Of a DNA stretch of 61,978 nucleotides, positions 11,157 to 22,316 are shown one piece after another. Source of the DNA: Helicostylum pulchrum (Eukaryota > Mucoromycota > Mucoromycetes > Mucorales > Mucoraceae); the NCBI GenBank assembly GCA_025677825.1, contig JAIXMO010000092.1, positions 1 to 61,978 on the forward strand, in the 5' to 3' direction. Numbering within the stretch: the stretch's first letter is position 1; every line of letters begins with the position of its first letter. The notes under the pieces are model-generated. The model was not told where the DNA came from, searched no databases, and saw nothing but the letters and a program-made list of their open reading frames with translations. The position numbers and the translations under genes were made by a program.

Positions 11157-12444
11157 TTAGTCAATTTCTAAAACTTCCTTCATACGCTCATAAGTAAGGA
11201 AACTAATAGCTACCATGGGTATCACTTTGATATATCCAATTGTTAATCCAACATAAAATCCTTTAAATCCTTTGACACGATATATATCTTTAATTGTATC
11301 TTTAAATGTGACAAACTTGTTGGGTTCCAAAATACCACCTACTTGCATTCTTCTACGTATAATCTATAAGTCTAGTTTTAGTACTTGTATAATATGTATA
11401 ATATGAATGGCGTTTATTTACCTCTAAAGGATAACTTGATGTTTGAGCGACAAGACCTGCTAATCCACCACATACCAGCTCTGCCCATGTTTTAAGTGGT
11501 GGCTTTTCCAGTACCTTTTTCTGACTAAATGTCAAGTTATCAGAAAATTCATCAAACTCAATAGGAGATATTGTATAAGGTGTCGCCATTGGATGCTGAC
11601 GAGCAAATCGAGTAACGATATGATAGAACCAAAATGAAACACCTGCATAAGGTGTCATACCAACTACAGTAGGTAAAAATCCACGATAGAAATTCAATAC
11701 ATGAATACGTTGTGCTGGTTCATTATAAATCTTTCGACATACTTCGGTTAATCCAGCCCTTTTAACTCCTCGATCTCTTACTTCGTATGCCATTCTTACT
11801 CTAATCAAGTCTAGCGGATATGTAAACATGACAGATGTTACACCTAGAAAATAAAATTATAAATCACCAATATCTATACACTGTGAGAAAAAAAAAAAAA
11901 AAATTACCTGCTAAAGAGCCTGCAATAAATTGTCTACTAGATGAATCTCTAAGTTCTTTAGTAGGCATTAAAACTGCTCGAATTTGTTCAAGTACAACAA
12001 ACTTGATAGCAGCATAAGGAAAAATTCGAATTAATGTAACTGAATGTCCTTGAAACAATCCCATCGCCCCTTCACGTTTAAAAATTTCTCTTCCGGCTTC
12101 AAACACGCCCGTAAATCTACCTAATGAAACCTTTTAGCTGAGTTGTATACATATATTACCCGAATGCTTACCAGAGTATTTATCGAAAATAGGGTTTCTT
12201 GCTTGGAATAAAATCTTTACTCGATCCAAAGGAGCAATAGCTGTTTTACCCTAATAAAAAAAAGTTAAAAACAAGTGACAAATAAAAATAAATAAAAATA
12301 CGTTACAAGACAACCAGCAACGCCACCAGCTACTCCAGATCTCAAGACATAATCTAAACTTTGTTCATTTCTTTTATAACGTTCCTTATTGAAAGTTCTA
12401 TTCACAGGAGAATTTGGTTGTAACGGGGTAGCAGTTGTTTGCAT
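11157..12444 (-). CDS. LEU5: Mitochondrial carrier, Leu5/SLC25A42 type (coenzyme A transport)
   Basis: This is an inner-membrane solute carrier. Five exons (12444-12307, 12250-12172, 12120-11908, 11843-11422, 11363-11157) give 352 aa. Three repeats with carrier signatures are visible: [10 protein letters not shown] in repeat 1, [11 protein letters not shown] in repeat 2 and [14 protein letters not shown] in repeat 3. Phrases such as [18 protein letters not shown] and the long insertion between repeats 2 and 3 resemble yeast Leu5 and animal SLC25A42/A16, which affect matrix coenzyme A. The substrate is inferred from that resemblance. An A16 run in intron 3 may be unstable. It is followed head to tail by the mannosidase gene. 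Confidence 0.85.
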
Positions 12445-12653
12445 TGACCTTTTATTATTATTATTGAAAACTGTTTATATGTGTATATAAAGGCGAAAGG
12501 AAAACAAAAATTGAGGCAAAAAAAAAAAGGAATTTATATACACCCTCCGCCACCAGTTTTCTCTCACATTAACGTAGTCGTGGGAAATGTCAAGTTGGAA
12601 ACCCTTAATCACATGATAATACATATATATTTTCCTTTTCTCTCATTTTTATT

Positions 12654-14729
12654 TTAGGTGGAAGGAGTGAATACGGGTAAAGGATGAGCTTCAGTATTGA
12701 ATACATAACTCTCTAATGGAATGATATCGTCAGGACTAAATAACAAGTACAAATATTTTAAAGTTTCTGCTAAAAAGAAAGTATCCATTCGATTGTCTTT
12801 TGGTGGAGGAACTGTCGTCACATCCTTTAAAGCTGCGTATCCTCCATCTTGTAACTTTGTATGCTTTTCAAATGATTCAAATATATTCCATCCCCATTCA
12901 CTAGTAAAACATATTAGTTTTCTCCTCCCTTTTCTTTTAAAAAATAAATATATAAATATTACCGGTATTGTTCTTCTCCTGTCATACGGTACAATAAAAA
13001 TAAACTTTCCAATGTTTCAGGTCGTAATAAATTGTGTGCATCTTGGTATCGAATCTCCATATCAGGATCATTAGGTCCACTTTGTTCATTGATATTCATA
13101 TAAACCAATTCACTCGCTAATCCAGTAGCTGTCATATTATACATTTCGTAGCAAGTACGCGTAATTTCCTGTCCCAGCTTGAAATCTTCTGAATCTTTAG
13201 CGTCTAACGGGTCTAATTCATGAATAGATGATCCTTCAGTTACACCCAGTACAAAACTACCACCCATAAAGCAAACCAAATGGTCCATTTTAGGATGTTT
13301 ATGAGTAGGTTTGCTACTATCCTTCAATTCCGCAATATAAGTGTAATGATTTGGGTACGTATATTCAATTAAATGTTTCCTGATACCGTCCATAGCATGA
13401 TCGTATCTTTCACGGTATTTAATTTCGGATTTGTCTGTTTGAAGGTATTGCTTCAACAAGTATTCTAATTGGAGATTATTATTATCATTATTATACAATT
13501 AATTATATATACACATATATTACCGTAATAACTGTCACCACGCGAGCCAAGTCGAATTTCTCTTGAAGCAAATTTACCATCAAGACAACTAGAAGAAGAA
13601 AAGAAAAAAATAGTAAATAAACCTGTGTAAATATACTTTAGATACAAACATACTCAATATAAATAGGCACTAATCCATCAAGAGCACCAGAATCAGGATC
13701 GTTAACAAGCTTATTCATATGCTCCATTACTTTCTCTGCTGCATTCCAATACTTCATATCTCCAGTTAAATGACTCAAATACTTGAACTCTAATTGAATC
13801 GTAGTAGCCTCTGCTGTACTACTAGGCCCAAACCGCTTAGGCACACCACTAGACAACTCAATATCCGAATAAGGGATACCAGATTCAGTATCAAACGCAT
13901 ACAACAGCCGATCGCCTAAATCAACCGCCTTTTTCAAATACAACTTGTCATTATTCGAAAGATGGTACGCAGATAACAATCCACCCAAGATACGAATAGT
14001 AGTTTCAAATACATTGACCGCCTGATCTTTATTAAAATCAACTTGATTCTCAATCCAATCACGAGCTTGGTTATATTCCACAGTTAAATTCATCAGCAAC
14101 ATGGTATCTAATGAGTCGATAAGCATTAACCCTACACCACCAGGGGCCCAGTTATGACCTGTATGCGTAAGCGGTTGATATTCGTCTTTACCGAAGGCAT
14201 CGTCAGAATACCCTTTCCAAGCATGTCGAAATGCGTCTATGACTTTTTGTTGACGCGAGGCCGTTAGACTATCACTCGGAACAAGCGAAGAAGGTGGTGG
14301 GTATTGTGTAAATAAAAAGGAATCCGATTCAAGTTTCAAACTATCGTCGATATGTTGTTCCTGTTCAAAGTCATCTTCATCTGCTAGTTCGTATTCATCT
14401 TCATCTGTAGTAATAGGAGTAACCATAAAAGGTGGTGGTGTCACTGGTGAAAATCCCAAGTCTTCAGGCTGTGTAGGGGTTGCTATATTATGTTTATTCG
14501 AAAGTATGTAACATATAATAATAACCGTAAAGATACCAACACTTATTAATGTCTTTTTCTTTAAAGACTATATTTATATAAATGTATATTTTTTTTAATT
14601 ATATGAAATACACTAGTAAACTTTAATTCTATTTACTTTATTATCTTTATTGCCATGAAGTTTATCGTATTTATCATCACTGTAAAAGTCCCTCTCGCCA
14701 TTTTTCATGGTACGATGAACAGGCAACAT
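12654..14729 (-). CDS. MNS1: Mannosyl-oligosaccharide alpha-1,2-mannosidase, glycoside hydrolase family 47
   Basis: This is a class I mannosidase that trims N-glycans in the ER or Golgi. Five exons (14729-14637, 14567-13654, 13588-13524, 13464-12963, 12900-12654) give 606 aa. A short cytosolic tail ([15 protein letters not shown]) is followed by a signal anchor ([17 protein letters not shown], about residues 37-53) and an acidic stem, so it is a type II membrane protein. GH47 hallmarks are [87 protein letters not shown] and the terminal FNTEAHP. The start rests on the N-terminal exon, which keeps the frame into the membrane anchor. ER versus Golgi placement cannot be read from the sequence. 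Confidence 0.93.
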
Positions 14730-15259
14730 GTAATAGTCTAACGAAAAAAAGAAAAAAGAGCAATCGTGCTTTTAAAAAAAACACGGTTTGATTTAAGGTG
14801 AATCACTTTTGTTTTTAACCAATTGAGTTTCACAAGGTGTCGAAATAAACGTGGTTTGCTTGAGAGGGAAAAAAAACTACTGCACAGTTAAATTGAATAA
14901 AAGCAGAAAATGGGGTTTGTTTTTCGATTCTGTGTAGACAAACATAATGCGAGAAAGGGGTTCACACTTCATTGTGTAATTGTAACAAAAAACATTATTA
15001 TAAGTAATATGTCTTGCTATTTGTTTCCGAAAGTGTTACACTGGACTATGTTAAATTCATATTCAAAAAGGTAATTTTCCGTCAAGAACGAACAAGCATA
15101 TCTGCATACGCACAACACTTTCAAAAAATGCTCAAGACGTTAGACTAAAACGAGATATTGAATATAAAAATATTCGATTAAATGGTGTTAGAGATTTTTA
15201 TTGTATTATACTGAGAGGTTAAAAAGATTAATAAAGTTGTTAAAAATATAGAAAGTATA
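14730..15259. other. Gene-poor stretch upstream of the mannosidase gene
   Basis: I see no supportable coding frame here. It should hold the mannosidase promoter near 14730-14900 and otherwise A/T runs. Confidence 0.4.
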
Positions 15260-15720
15260 TTGATTTACTTGCTTTATCTCTTGCATATTTCCCTCCACAA
15301 TGTCAGATTTAACCCAAGGTAAGCATACTGCGTGTTGGCGGAAGCGACGAGTCTAATTACAGGTGTTTTTTTGTAGCATTAGAAAATTACGTCAACACTA
15401 AAAAGGCAAGATCAACTATACAAGTCTTCATCAATAACGATGAAAACCACATAGAGATGTTGATTGTTTGGCTTGAGACATTTGTTGAATATGACGATGC
15501 ATTGAAGTCTTTGATATAAAAGTTCAAGCAAGTGTACAAGGATATCATAAAAAAATCATACAAAAACAAGGTCAAAGTAGATATGAAGAGAATTTTTCAA
15601 TAATCAAAATCTCAAACGAACGCAATGGTGAATGGAAGCAAAGTCTTGGACTAAGCTACGAATTCTGCCTCAGAGAGATTAATCTTGAGACTGAAACTAT
15701 CACCAAAAGTATAGTATTAA
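15260..15720 (+). pseudogene. Duplicated two-exon gene fragment, copy A (nonsense codon)
   Basis: Exon 1 is MSDLTQ (15300-15318). A 58-nt intron follows, then an exon from 15377 reading ALENYVNTKKARSTI...NHIEMLIVWLETFVEYDD. An in-frame TAA interrupts it at KSLI*KFKQVYKDI (near 15519), where copy B at 37.9 kb has sense codons (KSFIPKFKQ). The upstream pyrimidine-rich leader, both exons and the intron are almost identical to copy B. A further open stretch (ISNERNGEWKQSLGLSYEF) follows after 15600. I do not recognise the family. The nonsense codon suggests an inactive copy. Confidence 0.55.
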
Positions 15721-15734
15721 AAAAATAGCTTGTT

Positions 15735-16190
15735 CAAAAAATGATATTGATAGATGTATTGATAAAATGAAAAAATCTGTTATAGATTGTGCCTGGCGTG
15801 TCTTCCTCATCCTCATCTACTGCTGGCGCTTCCTCCAAGGAAGGACAAGTGTGTCCAGAACTCGCTAATAGTATGACACCAGCTGTTGGAAATACTAGGA
15901 GAAAAAGAAAGTACAAGGTATATTTATAGCTATCATGAAACCATTTAGGCCGTATATTTATTTTTATATGGCTTCGAAGGAATCGTATTTTTTCAATTCC
16001 ATAGAGTCTTCTACTGGTAGCATTATCTGTATTTGTGATATTATTGATTATCGGTGTTGTCGTTACTGGAATCTCTTTTTCTTTACCCTTTTTATTTAAA
16101 GTTATGTTAGAAAAAAATCCCGTTTAAAAAATTCGAGTCTTTCGCTTTTTCACTTACTTTTAAAGATGACCGTTACTCTAAGAAAAACCG
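15735..16190 (-). CDS. Possible small membrane-protein gene or fragment
   Basis: On the minus strand a frame from about 16095 down to 15737 reads RRLYGIEKIRFLRSHIK, then a hydrophobic segment (YTLYFLFLLVFPTAGVILLA), then SSGHTCPSLEEAPAVDEDEE. A GTAAGT donor near 16157 would join it to a short upstream stretch (RTDTVFLRVTVIF) in frame. No convincing ATG is visible upstream. One membrane helix and an acidic tail is all that can be said. It could be the last exon of a real gene or a remnant. Confidence 0.3.
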
Positions 16191-16311
16191 TATCGGTTCG
16201 TACAAAAACAAACAGCAAAACGAAAACATAAAAATAAAAGCAAAGTAATAAGTGAATAAAGAAAGAAGAAAAAAGACACCCGTTGAAAAAAAAGAATCAG
16301 TGATAAAAGAA

Positions 16312-16432
16312 TGATAAAATAGATCTATTTACTGATGTAATCTATTTACTATTTATTTTGTACAAGTTAGCTAGTAATATGTCACACTTTTTTGGATCGA
16401 CCGTGTATCAAGAATTCTCCCCAAAGTGTAAG
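16312..16432. repeat. Dispersed degenerate repeat copy
   Basis: TGATAAAATA at 16312-16321 is followed by repeated ATCTATTTACT blocks, then ATGTCACACTTTTTTGGATC and GACCGTGTATCAAGAATTCTC. It is the most compact copy of the family (about 120 bp). From 16433 to 17195 I see no gene, apart from another CTGAGCGTGTAGACAGAACT block near 17038. Confidence 0.45.
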
Positions 16433-17195
16433 AAGATATGTAAAATAAGGGCCCTATAGCATCTTCTTGTGACACTTCTTCATATCCCAGGTGTTAATAT
16501 TCAAGCTTGTCAAATTTATCTTGTTGTGATTGAATATCACAGTATTTATTAAAAGAGGCGCAAAGTTAGCCAAAAATAAAGTGATAGGACTTATGGGGCA
16601 AAAATGTCACAGCGTTTTTTTTAACTTCGTGCTTGAAACAAGTTGAAACGGTGTTTTTGGTAAACCTCTATTCATGAACAATGAAAGTGACTCTCAAACT
16701 AACTATTTAATTTATATTTTTATTTTATTTTTAGATTAATCACTTTCTTTCTCTTTTTTTTATCTTTTATTAGCTATGTATACCATTAAGTATTTTATAT
16801 ATATGTTCACCTTTTAAATGAGCTTTTAACTGATATAATTTTATTAACCACTTTGCTTTTTTTTTTCTTAGCTTTTTTGTTTTCTTTATACACTTACGAA
16901 CGGATAAGCTTCAAAGCAACTGCCTTCCATTTGAGCAAGAAGTGCTCAAATGTAATACATCCGATGGTAATACCGTGCAGATATATGGGTTCCTTTTATA
17001 AAGGTACGTGGAAAGTAATACACCACGCTTTCTTTTCTGAGCGTGTAGACAGAACTCGTACCCAAAATCTAACAAAGTGTTTTTTTTAAAAAAAAAAATA
17101 GTTGTGCGCAGGAAGAGGAAAATGTATAATTTCTTCTCCTGTTCCCATACTGGCTACGCCTAGTCTTCAAATATTTAACTGGCTCCATAAACCTT

Positions 17196-18635
17196 TTACC
17201 ATGCTTTTATTCCTAAGATGAGTGATTTTTGAGTTGGACAAAGGTCTTTTCCGAGCACTAATAACTCGATCTCCGCATCATCTTTACTTTGATTGTTGCT
17301 TTCAACATTGTTCACAATTCGACTCAACTTGGTAAACACATTATTACTCATGTCTTGCCTTGAGTCCAAACACTCTTTCAAAAGATATGAGTCCAAATCA
17401 TACAAAGTCTTTTCAGTAAAAATGTTAATGACGAGCTGGCTGTATTGCTCAGGTGCCAAGAGGAGGATATTCGACAGGCTCAGAAGCTCATGGATGGACG
17501 ATTCGATGAGAAACAAATGATCGGTTGATATTTGTGCCACGGCCTGCTTGAACTTTGTAAATAATAATGCTATATCTGCCTCCTAGAAAAACCATGGAGC
17601 AAGGACAGGGGAGTTTTCGACATCTTGTATATTAGTATTGTCGTGATCTGGGATATGATTAATAAAATTAACTAAACACACTTACATCATAGTCAAAGAC
17701 TAGTATATTAAATGAAGCTAAGTAATATAAACTAAAAGTCTATCATATAAATTACATCATGAAATGATATAATGTAAAGACACTAATAAATATAGCTTAC
17801 TAAAAATACTTAGTGTCTCTTTGGTAAATGGTATAAATACAACCTTAGAACAGGATTCTTATAATCCTCAGATCTCTTTTTATATAATAAAACACTATTA
17901 TCCAGTCTCACAGTATTTATACTTGACCCTCTCTTTTATTATATATATATCTTTATTCTACACTCCCATTTACCACAAGTATTTTGTACTGAATTGATGG
18001 GCGAGAGTGGCGGTGCCGATCTACTGTCGCTATTGACTGTGGAATCCGATCTATCGTCGCTATTGATTGTAGAACTAGTGCTTGGTGCTGGATTGACGGG
18101 TGACAGTGATGGTGGCAATTTATTGCCGCTATTGACTGTAGGACTAGTGCATGATGATGGCAATGTAGAATTACTACTGCTTGGTTCTGAATCAGTCGAC
18201 GACGACGATGGTGATATAGATTCTTCAGAAGATAATAATGGTTTATCTGTTGGTTCATTTCTTGACATGAAGGTAAGTATTCCTAACGCGTCTTGTGCAC
18301 TATAAGATACGTATTGAGTGCATCCTTCCTGAACGACAAGTTGAGTTTTTTTGTTTATCCTATCGATCCAGAACTTTTTATACTCTTCAGTGTGCTTCCA
18401 GGTCGTCAATTCTGAAGTCAAACCTTTGCTATCATCTCCGGAAATGGCATTACTAATTATTGAGTTGTATCTGCTCAATGCATACTGTTTATTTATAATG
18501 CCAAACTTTTCCACAAATGATGCCAAAGTAAGATCATCTTTATTATCAAAGCACCACTGAATATCAGCAGAAAGTACACGATTCTTCTTGTTTGGTGAAC
18601 TTTTTTTTTGGTACAGAGAATGCAGCTCGCTTCAT
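17196..18635 (-). CDS. Unknown multi-exon protein with Ser/Pro-rich linker
   Basis: A frame-consistent model can be built. A large exon ends at 17974 (NSVQNTC), then 17717-17686 (ASFNILVFDYD), then 17582-17196 (EADIALLFTKFKQAVAQIST...), joined by GT-AG introns in matching phase. The large exon holds a helical N-terminal part (LTLASFVEKFGIINKQYALS, then WKHTEEYKKFWIDRINKKT) and a 100-residue Ser/Thr/Pro/Asn linker with an imperfect repeat (NSDDRSDSTVNSDSRS). The natural start looks like MKRAAFSVPKKK at 18635, but a 9-A run just after it puts that ATG one base out of frame with SSPNKKNRVLSADI. This is either an indel or a sign of decay. I do not recognise the function; the gene is probably lineage-specific. 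Confidence 0.5.
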
Positions 18636-20519
18636 TTGGTCACAACTAATATGTAGGAAAGAACGTAATTTTTTATTTTTATTTTTATTTTTTCAAAAGC
18701 ATCATGATAAATTAACGCGTTACGGCATTAACTGAGTCTGACTCATTTTTTTCAAAAGCGTCATTACAAAAAAAAATCACAGTGTTAGGTTATTAATTTT
18801 TTTTTCTCGTATTAAGCTCTTGAGCACACTGTCCATCCAACACATCAGACTACGAAACGTGAATAACATTTGTACATTATATTCTAATATACCAGTCTTT
18901 TTTTTTCCATGGTCAGGTAATCACTTTATATAGTTAAAAAAAAGTAATATATTTTTTTTTCCTTTTGCTTGAGCAGCATGAGTGATGTTTCGGACTAGTA
19001 GGTTTTGTTTTTTATTTAAAAGACATTACTAAAAGCTGTTGAGACTGTCCCTATGATGGAAAACTTTCAACAGTTGGAAATCTTGGAAACAGGTTTCCAG
19101 ACAGCTCATAGCTTGTACTCTGTACACAATAGATAGCAAAAGTTTAAACCTGGTTCCTTATTACGGTTTTGCAGCCACCTTCAACCCAAAGACCGTGTGT
19201 CCCATGAATAGAACATTACTGGGGTGAGTTGATGAATATACATAAAAACAATCAATTTGCATGTACGCTGTAATAATCAAACGAAAAGTAACTTACCAAA
19301 ACTTCTCTATCTATAACATTATAGGACTTGACCATTTATTGATTATCTTCAAGTGCGTTCTTCAAAGTTTGCTCACGCTACTATGCTTTTTACTTTTCAG
19401 AGGGACACCATGCATTACAAGCCAAAGCACTTTGATATCTGTACCAATATACAAATATGCCACCTTCATTGAAGTATGAGTTGAAAAATCACAATCGTGT
19501 TGCTGTTCATCATCTGAAGTTCTTATGGGAATCAATTGTAGATGAAACTTGCTTGTGTTGGAGATTCATAGCAAACTGAAGTCCCTTTGGATAGAAACCT
19601 CTTTAGTTGATCTGTCTGAAGCTGGGGCTTTATATGACGTGAATAAAAGAAATCTAGTTTTGTTCGTGTGTTATTTGTAAACCCCCCCCCCAGCCTATAC
19701 TATGCACATCCTATGCACATCCTATTTCAACCTTAATACTAAAAACTTTCACTATGTTACTTCCTTTAAACATTTACACGACTTTATCTACTACAATAAT
19801 ACATAATTTATTCAATAAATAAAAATCAACATGAATACCCATGTTCTTTCAAACAACATATTAAAGAAAAAAAAACTGGTTAAGCACTCCTGAAGTCAAG
19901 CACACACATCATTATTTCCTTATTTGAAAAATAACTTTAAGAAGTCATCATCGAACAAAATCTTATCAGCGGTTTTGGAATATAAGACGCCTTCGATATA
20001 GTGTTCTTCAATTATGTTTTTGTTTCTTCATATTTATCAAATACTCGATTGACATATTTTAATCAATAAGAAGTGAACACATCAGCAAGAAACATGTTTT
20101 TATAAATCTACTTTGATATATTATAGTAGCAGGATGATCCAAAAACGTCGATGTCGAAAGACTTTGCTTTAATAAAAGAAAACTACTTTGTTCTTTTCAG
20201 CAAGACGTCAATCCTTGGCACTTGGAAACACGAATATGGATTGAAGAGTTGTTTCCAGTTTCTGTGTTTCCAAATGCCAGTTTCAACTACGTCATGATTA
20301 TGTATTAATGCCGCTTGCTAACGTGGAAGGCATGCGCAAAGAAGCTTATTTATTATCTCATATTAAAACGATGAATAATAATAAAAAGTAAATAAACTAC
20401 AGATTATACCGTAATAAATTTTGACACTGGAGACTTTATCCTATCCAACAACAGTTTTTATTTCCAAGTTTTGCTGAAGTAAACAATTTTTTTATATTAC
20501 TTGAAGATCAAATTTTTTT
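18636..20519. other. Gene-poor stretch with scattered coding-like debris
   Basis: There is no intact gene. A short direct repeat (TTTTTTCAAAAGC plus ATCAT or GTCAT) occurs near 18690 and 18755. Coding-like scraps on the plus strand include MENFQQLEILETGFQTAHS near 19058, NHNRVAVHHLKFLWESIVDE near 19485-19545 and MPLANVEGMRKEAYLLSHIK near 20308-20370. All are cut by stops. A C10 run lies at 19682-19692. Confidence 0.35.
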
Positions 20520-21171
20520 CAGCTGCTAAATCAGCCAAAATGTCTGGTGTGTCAGAGCGAACAGGACAAAACTGGGCGAAGAAAATAAAAACGGAACCTG
20601 ATTGGGATATTTACGAAAAGAACACCAATCTGGTAAACCGCCCTTGAATTCAAGCTCGCTTATCAACTGTCCTCATCTTCAACGCTTAAAAAACAATGGT
20701 ATTATTTAATTCATTGAGACTAAATAGACATGGCGGTAGGTGGCTATTTATGACTTAAAAAGAGCCTACCAGCTCTCTCTCTCACTACAGATTCAGTATG
20801 CTTTCACTCCCGATGTGGCGTATTTTGAGGTTTACTCTCATGTGTAAGTCTTGTAAAACAAATTAAGTAAACCCTTCTAATAGTAATTGATAGTATTCGT
20901 CTCCTTGGTAGCCCAAACTCTATTTTAAAAAAGGAAAGAGGTGAAACGTTCACAGAACAAGGTTATGTTGGTGAAGTGTGGACACCTATCATGATCTTGA
21001 CTTGTTCTTGAAATGGTAAGTTATTAACCGTATATATTAATTTATATAATATTAAACATAAACATAGGAGTGACTCTGTCCCTCGTATCTCCTGCACATC
21101 GAAAAAAAAAAGGCTATTTGATGGAGAAGTAATGGGAGATCGGGTAAACATGTATTCTAAAAAGAAATAGT
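20520..21171 (+). pseudogene. Transposon-type helix-turn-helix fragment followed by a broken multi-exon remnant
   Basis: At 20520-20645 the plus strand reads AAKSAKMSGVSERTGQNWAK then KIKTEPDWDIYEKN, which looks like the N-terminal helix-turn-helix of a DDE-type transposase. It ends in stops. From 20786 a second open stretch (IQYAFTPDVAYFEVYSH) joins across plausible GT-AG introns to PNSILKKERGETFTEQGYVG and then to SDSVPRISCTSKKKRLFDGE with VMGDRVNMYSKK. A stop sits in the middle piece. The last piece weakly resembles the GRKIDLII block of the gene at 35-37 kb. Function unknown; treated as remnants. Confidence 0.35.
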
Positions 21172-21191
21172 TTAACAAAGTCCTATTAGAT

Positions 21192-21350
21192 TGATAAAAT
21201 AGGGTTCATGTGGTCTAACTATCTAAATATTTTTATACACGTCTACCGCTTGTTGTTACAACTTATTTTAACGCACCAAAAATGCCGTTCCAACTTGTTT
21301 CACGCAAGAAGTTCCTGAATGCGTAAAATGTAGAACGTATACCAAGAGTT
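21192..21350. repeat. Dispersed degenerate repeat copy
   Basis: TGATAAAATA (21192-21201) is followed by TTACAACTTATTTTAACGCACC, which also occurs with a one-base change near 2344, and by ACGTATACCAAGAGTTTCTC near 21328-21348. This links the TGATAAAATA and CGTGTATCAAGA landmarks in one unit. From 21351 to 22316 I see no gene. A 29-nt A run (22159-22187) lies about 130 bp upstream of the next gene. Confidence 0.4.
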
Positions 21351-22153
21351 TCTCTTTTCTTTTTTTTTTAGGTTCTGTGAGCAGTGTAGCTGAAACAAAA
21401 AGAAAAGGATTGTCCCTAAATTTATCAATTTTTGTTGTACACACATGCCCTTTTGCTTTTCCCTCTCTGCAATAGAATATATAGAAAACACTCCTATACT
21501 TTTTTAGAAAAGAAAAATTCTTGATTAAAATGTTTTCTGATTTGTGCTTGAAATGGAGATTTATCCTTATCAGTTATGCAAATGTATATCATCAGACAGT
21601 ATAATATTTTTAAAAAAAAAAACGGAAACAGGTACCATCATGCTTTCTACAATACTATTTCATATATACTCTTAACGAAAAAATAAATAATCAACAGCTT
21701 GTTCAAACTTTATCATCAAAGTAATAGGTGTTTTTAAAATAGCTTTATATACATTTAACTTTTTTAATTCCACAAAACCGAAAAACTTTAGTACGACGAC
21801 GGATATATATTAACTTGACACTAACAGTATCGTTTCTGTCACTTTTGACAATGAGAAGGTCTGAAAAAAAAAAGACTTACAAACAAATATGATATTATAT
21901 ACTAATCTGGTAAATATTAGAATAAAAAAAAAAATACGCGTTGTACTGACGTTTAAAGAAACCTAGTTGAGATATGGGATCATCCTGTTTTTTTTTTCTT
22001 GAAGTCTTCAAAAACAGCTAAAAGTTGACATTATCCTCCCCTTTTCTTCAGGGAGTGAGTTCAATGATCTTTACTAGCAAATAAAAAATTCAGGTTTATG
22101 TTACAAGAGAAAATATCGCAGCTATTATAATTATTTATACCAACCGATTATTT

Positions 22154-22189
<36 letters not shown>

Positions 22190-22316
22190 TCCGAAACAGC
22201 GTTCCTGACAAAAAAAAAGTATTAAAAGTTTTTTTTATTTATTTATTTCATTTACCTATTAAACAAACATCCTTCTTTTTTAACTCTTTGACCTTCTCCT
22301 TTCCATAATTAATTTA

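Noticed and set aside
16853..17089. 78-codon plus-strand frame with a hydrophobic start, candidate secreted peptide
   Set aside because: It overlaps T runs and a dispersed-repeat block (CTGAGCGTGTAGACAGAACT), and its composition is that of translated low-complexity DNA.
17583..17585. In-frame TAG between WFF and EADIALL in the 17-18.6 kb gene, first read as a nonsense mutation
   Set aside because: A GT-AG intron (17685-17583) ending exactly in this TAG joins LVFDYD to EADIALL in phase, so the stop is intronic.
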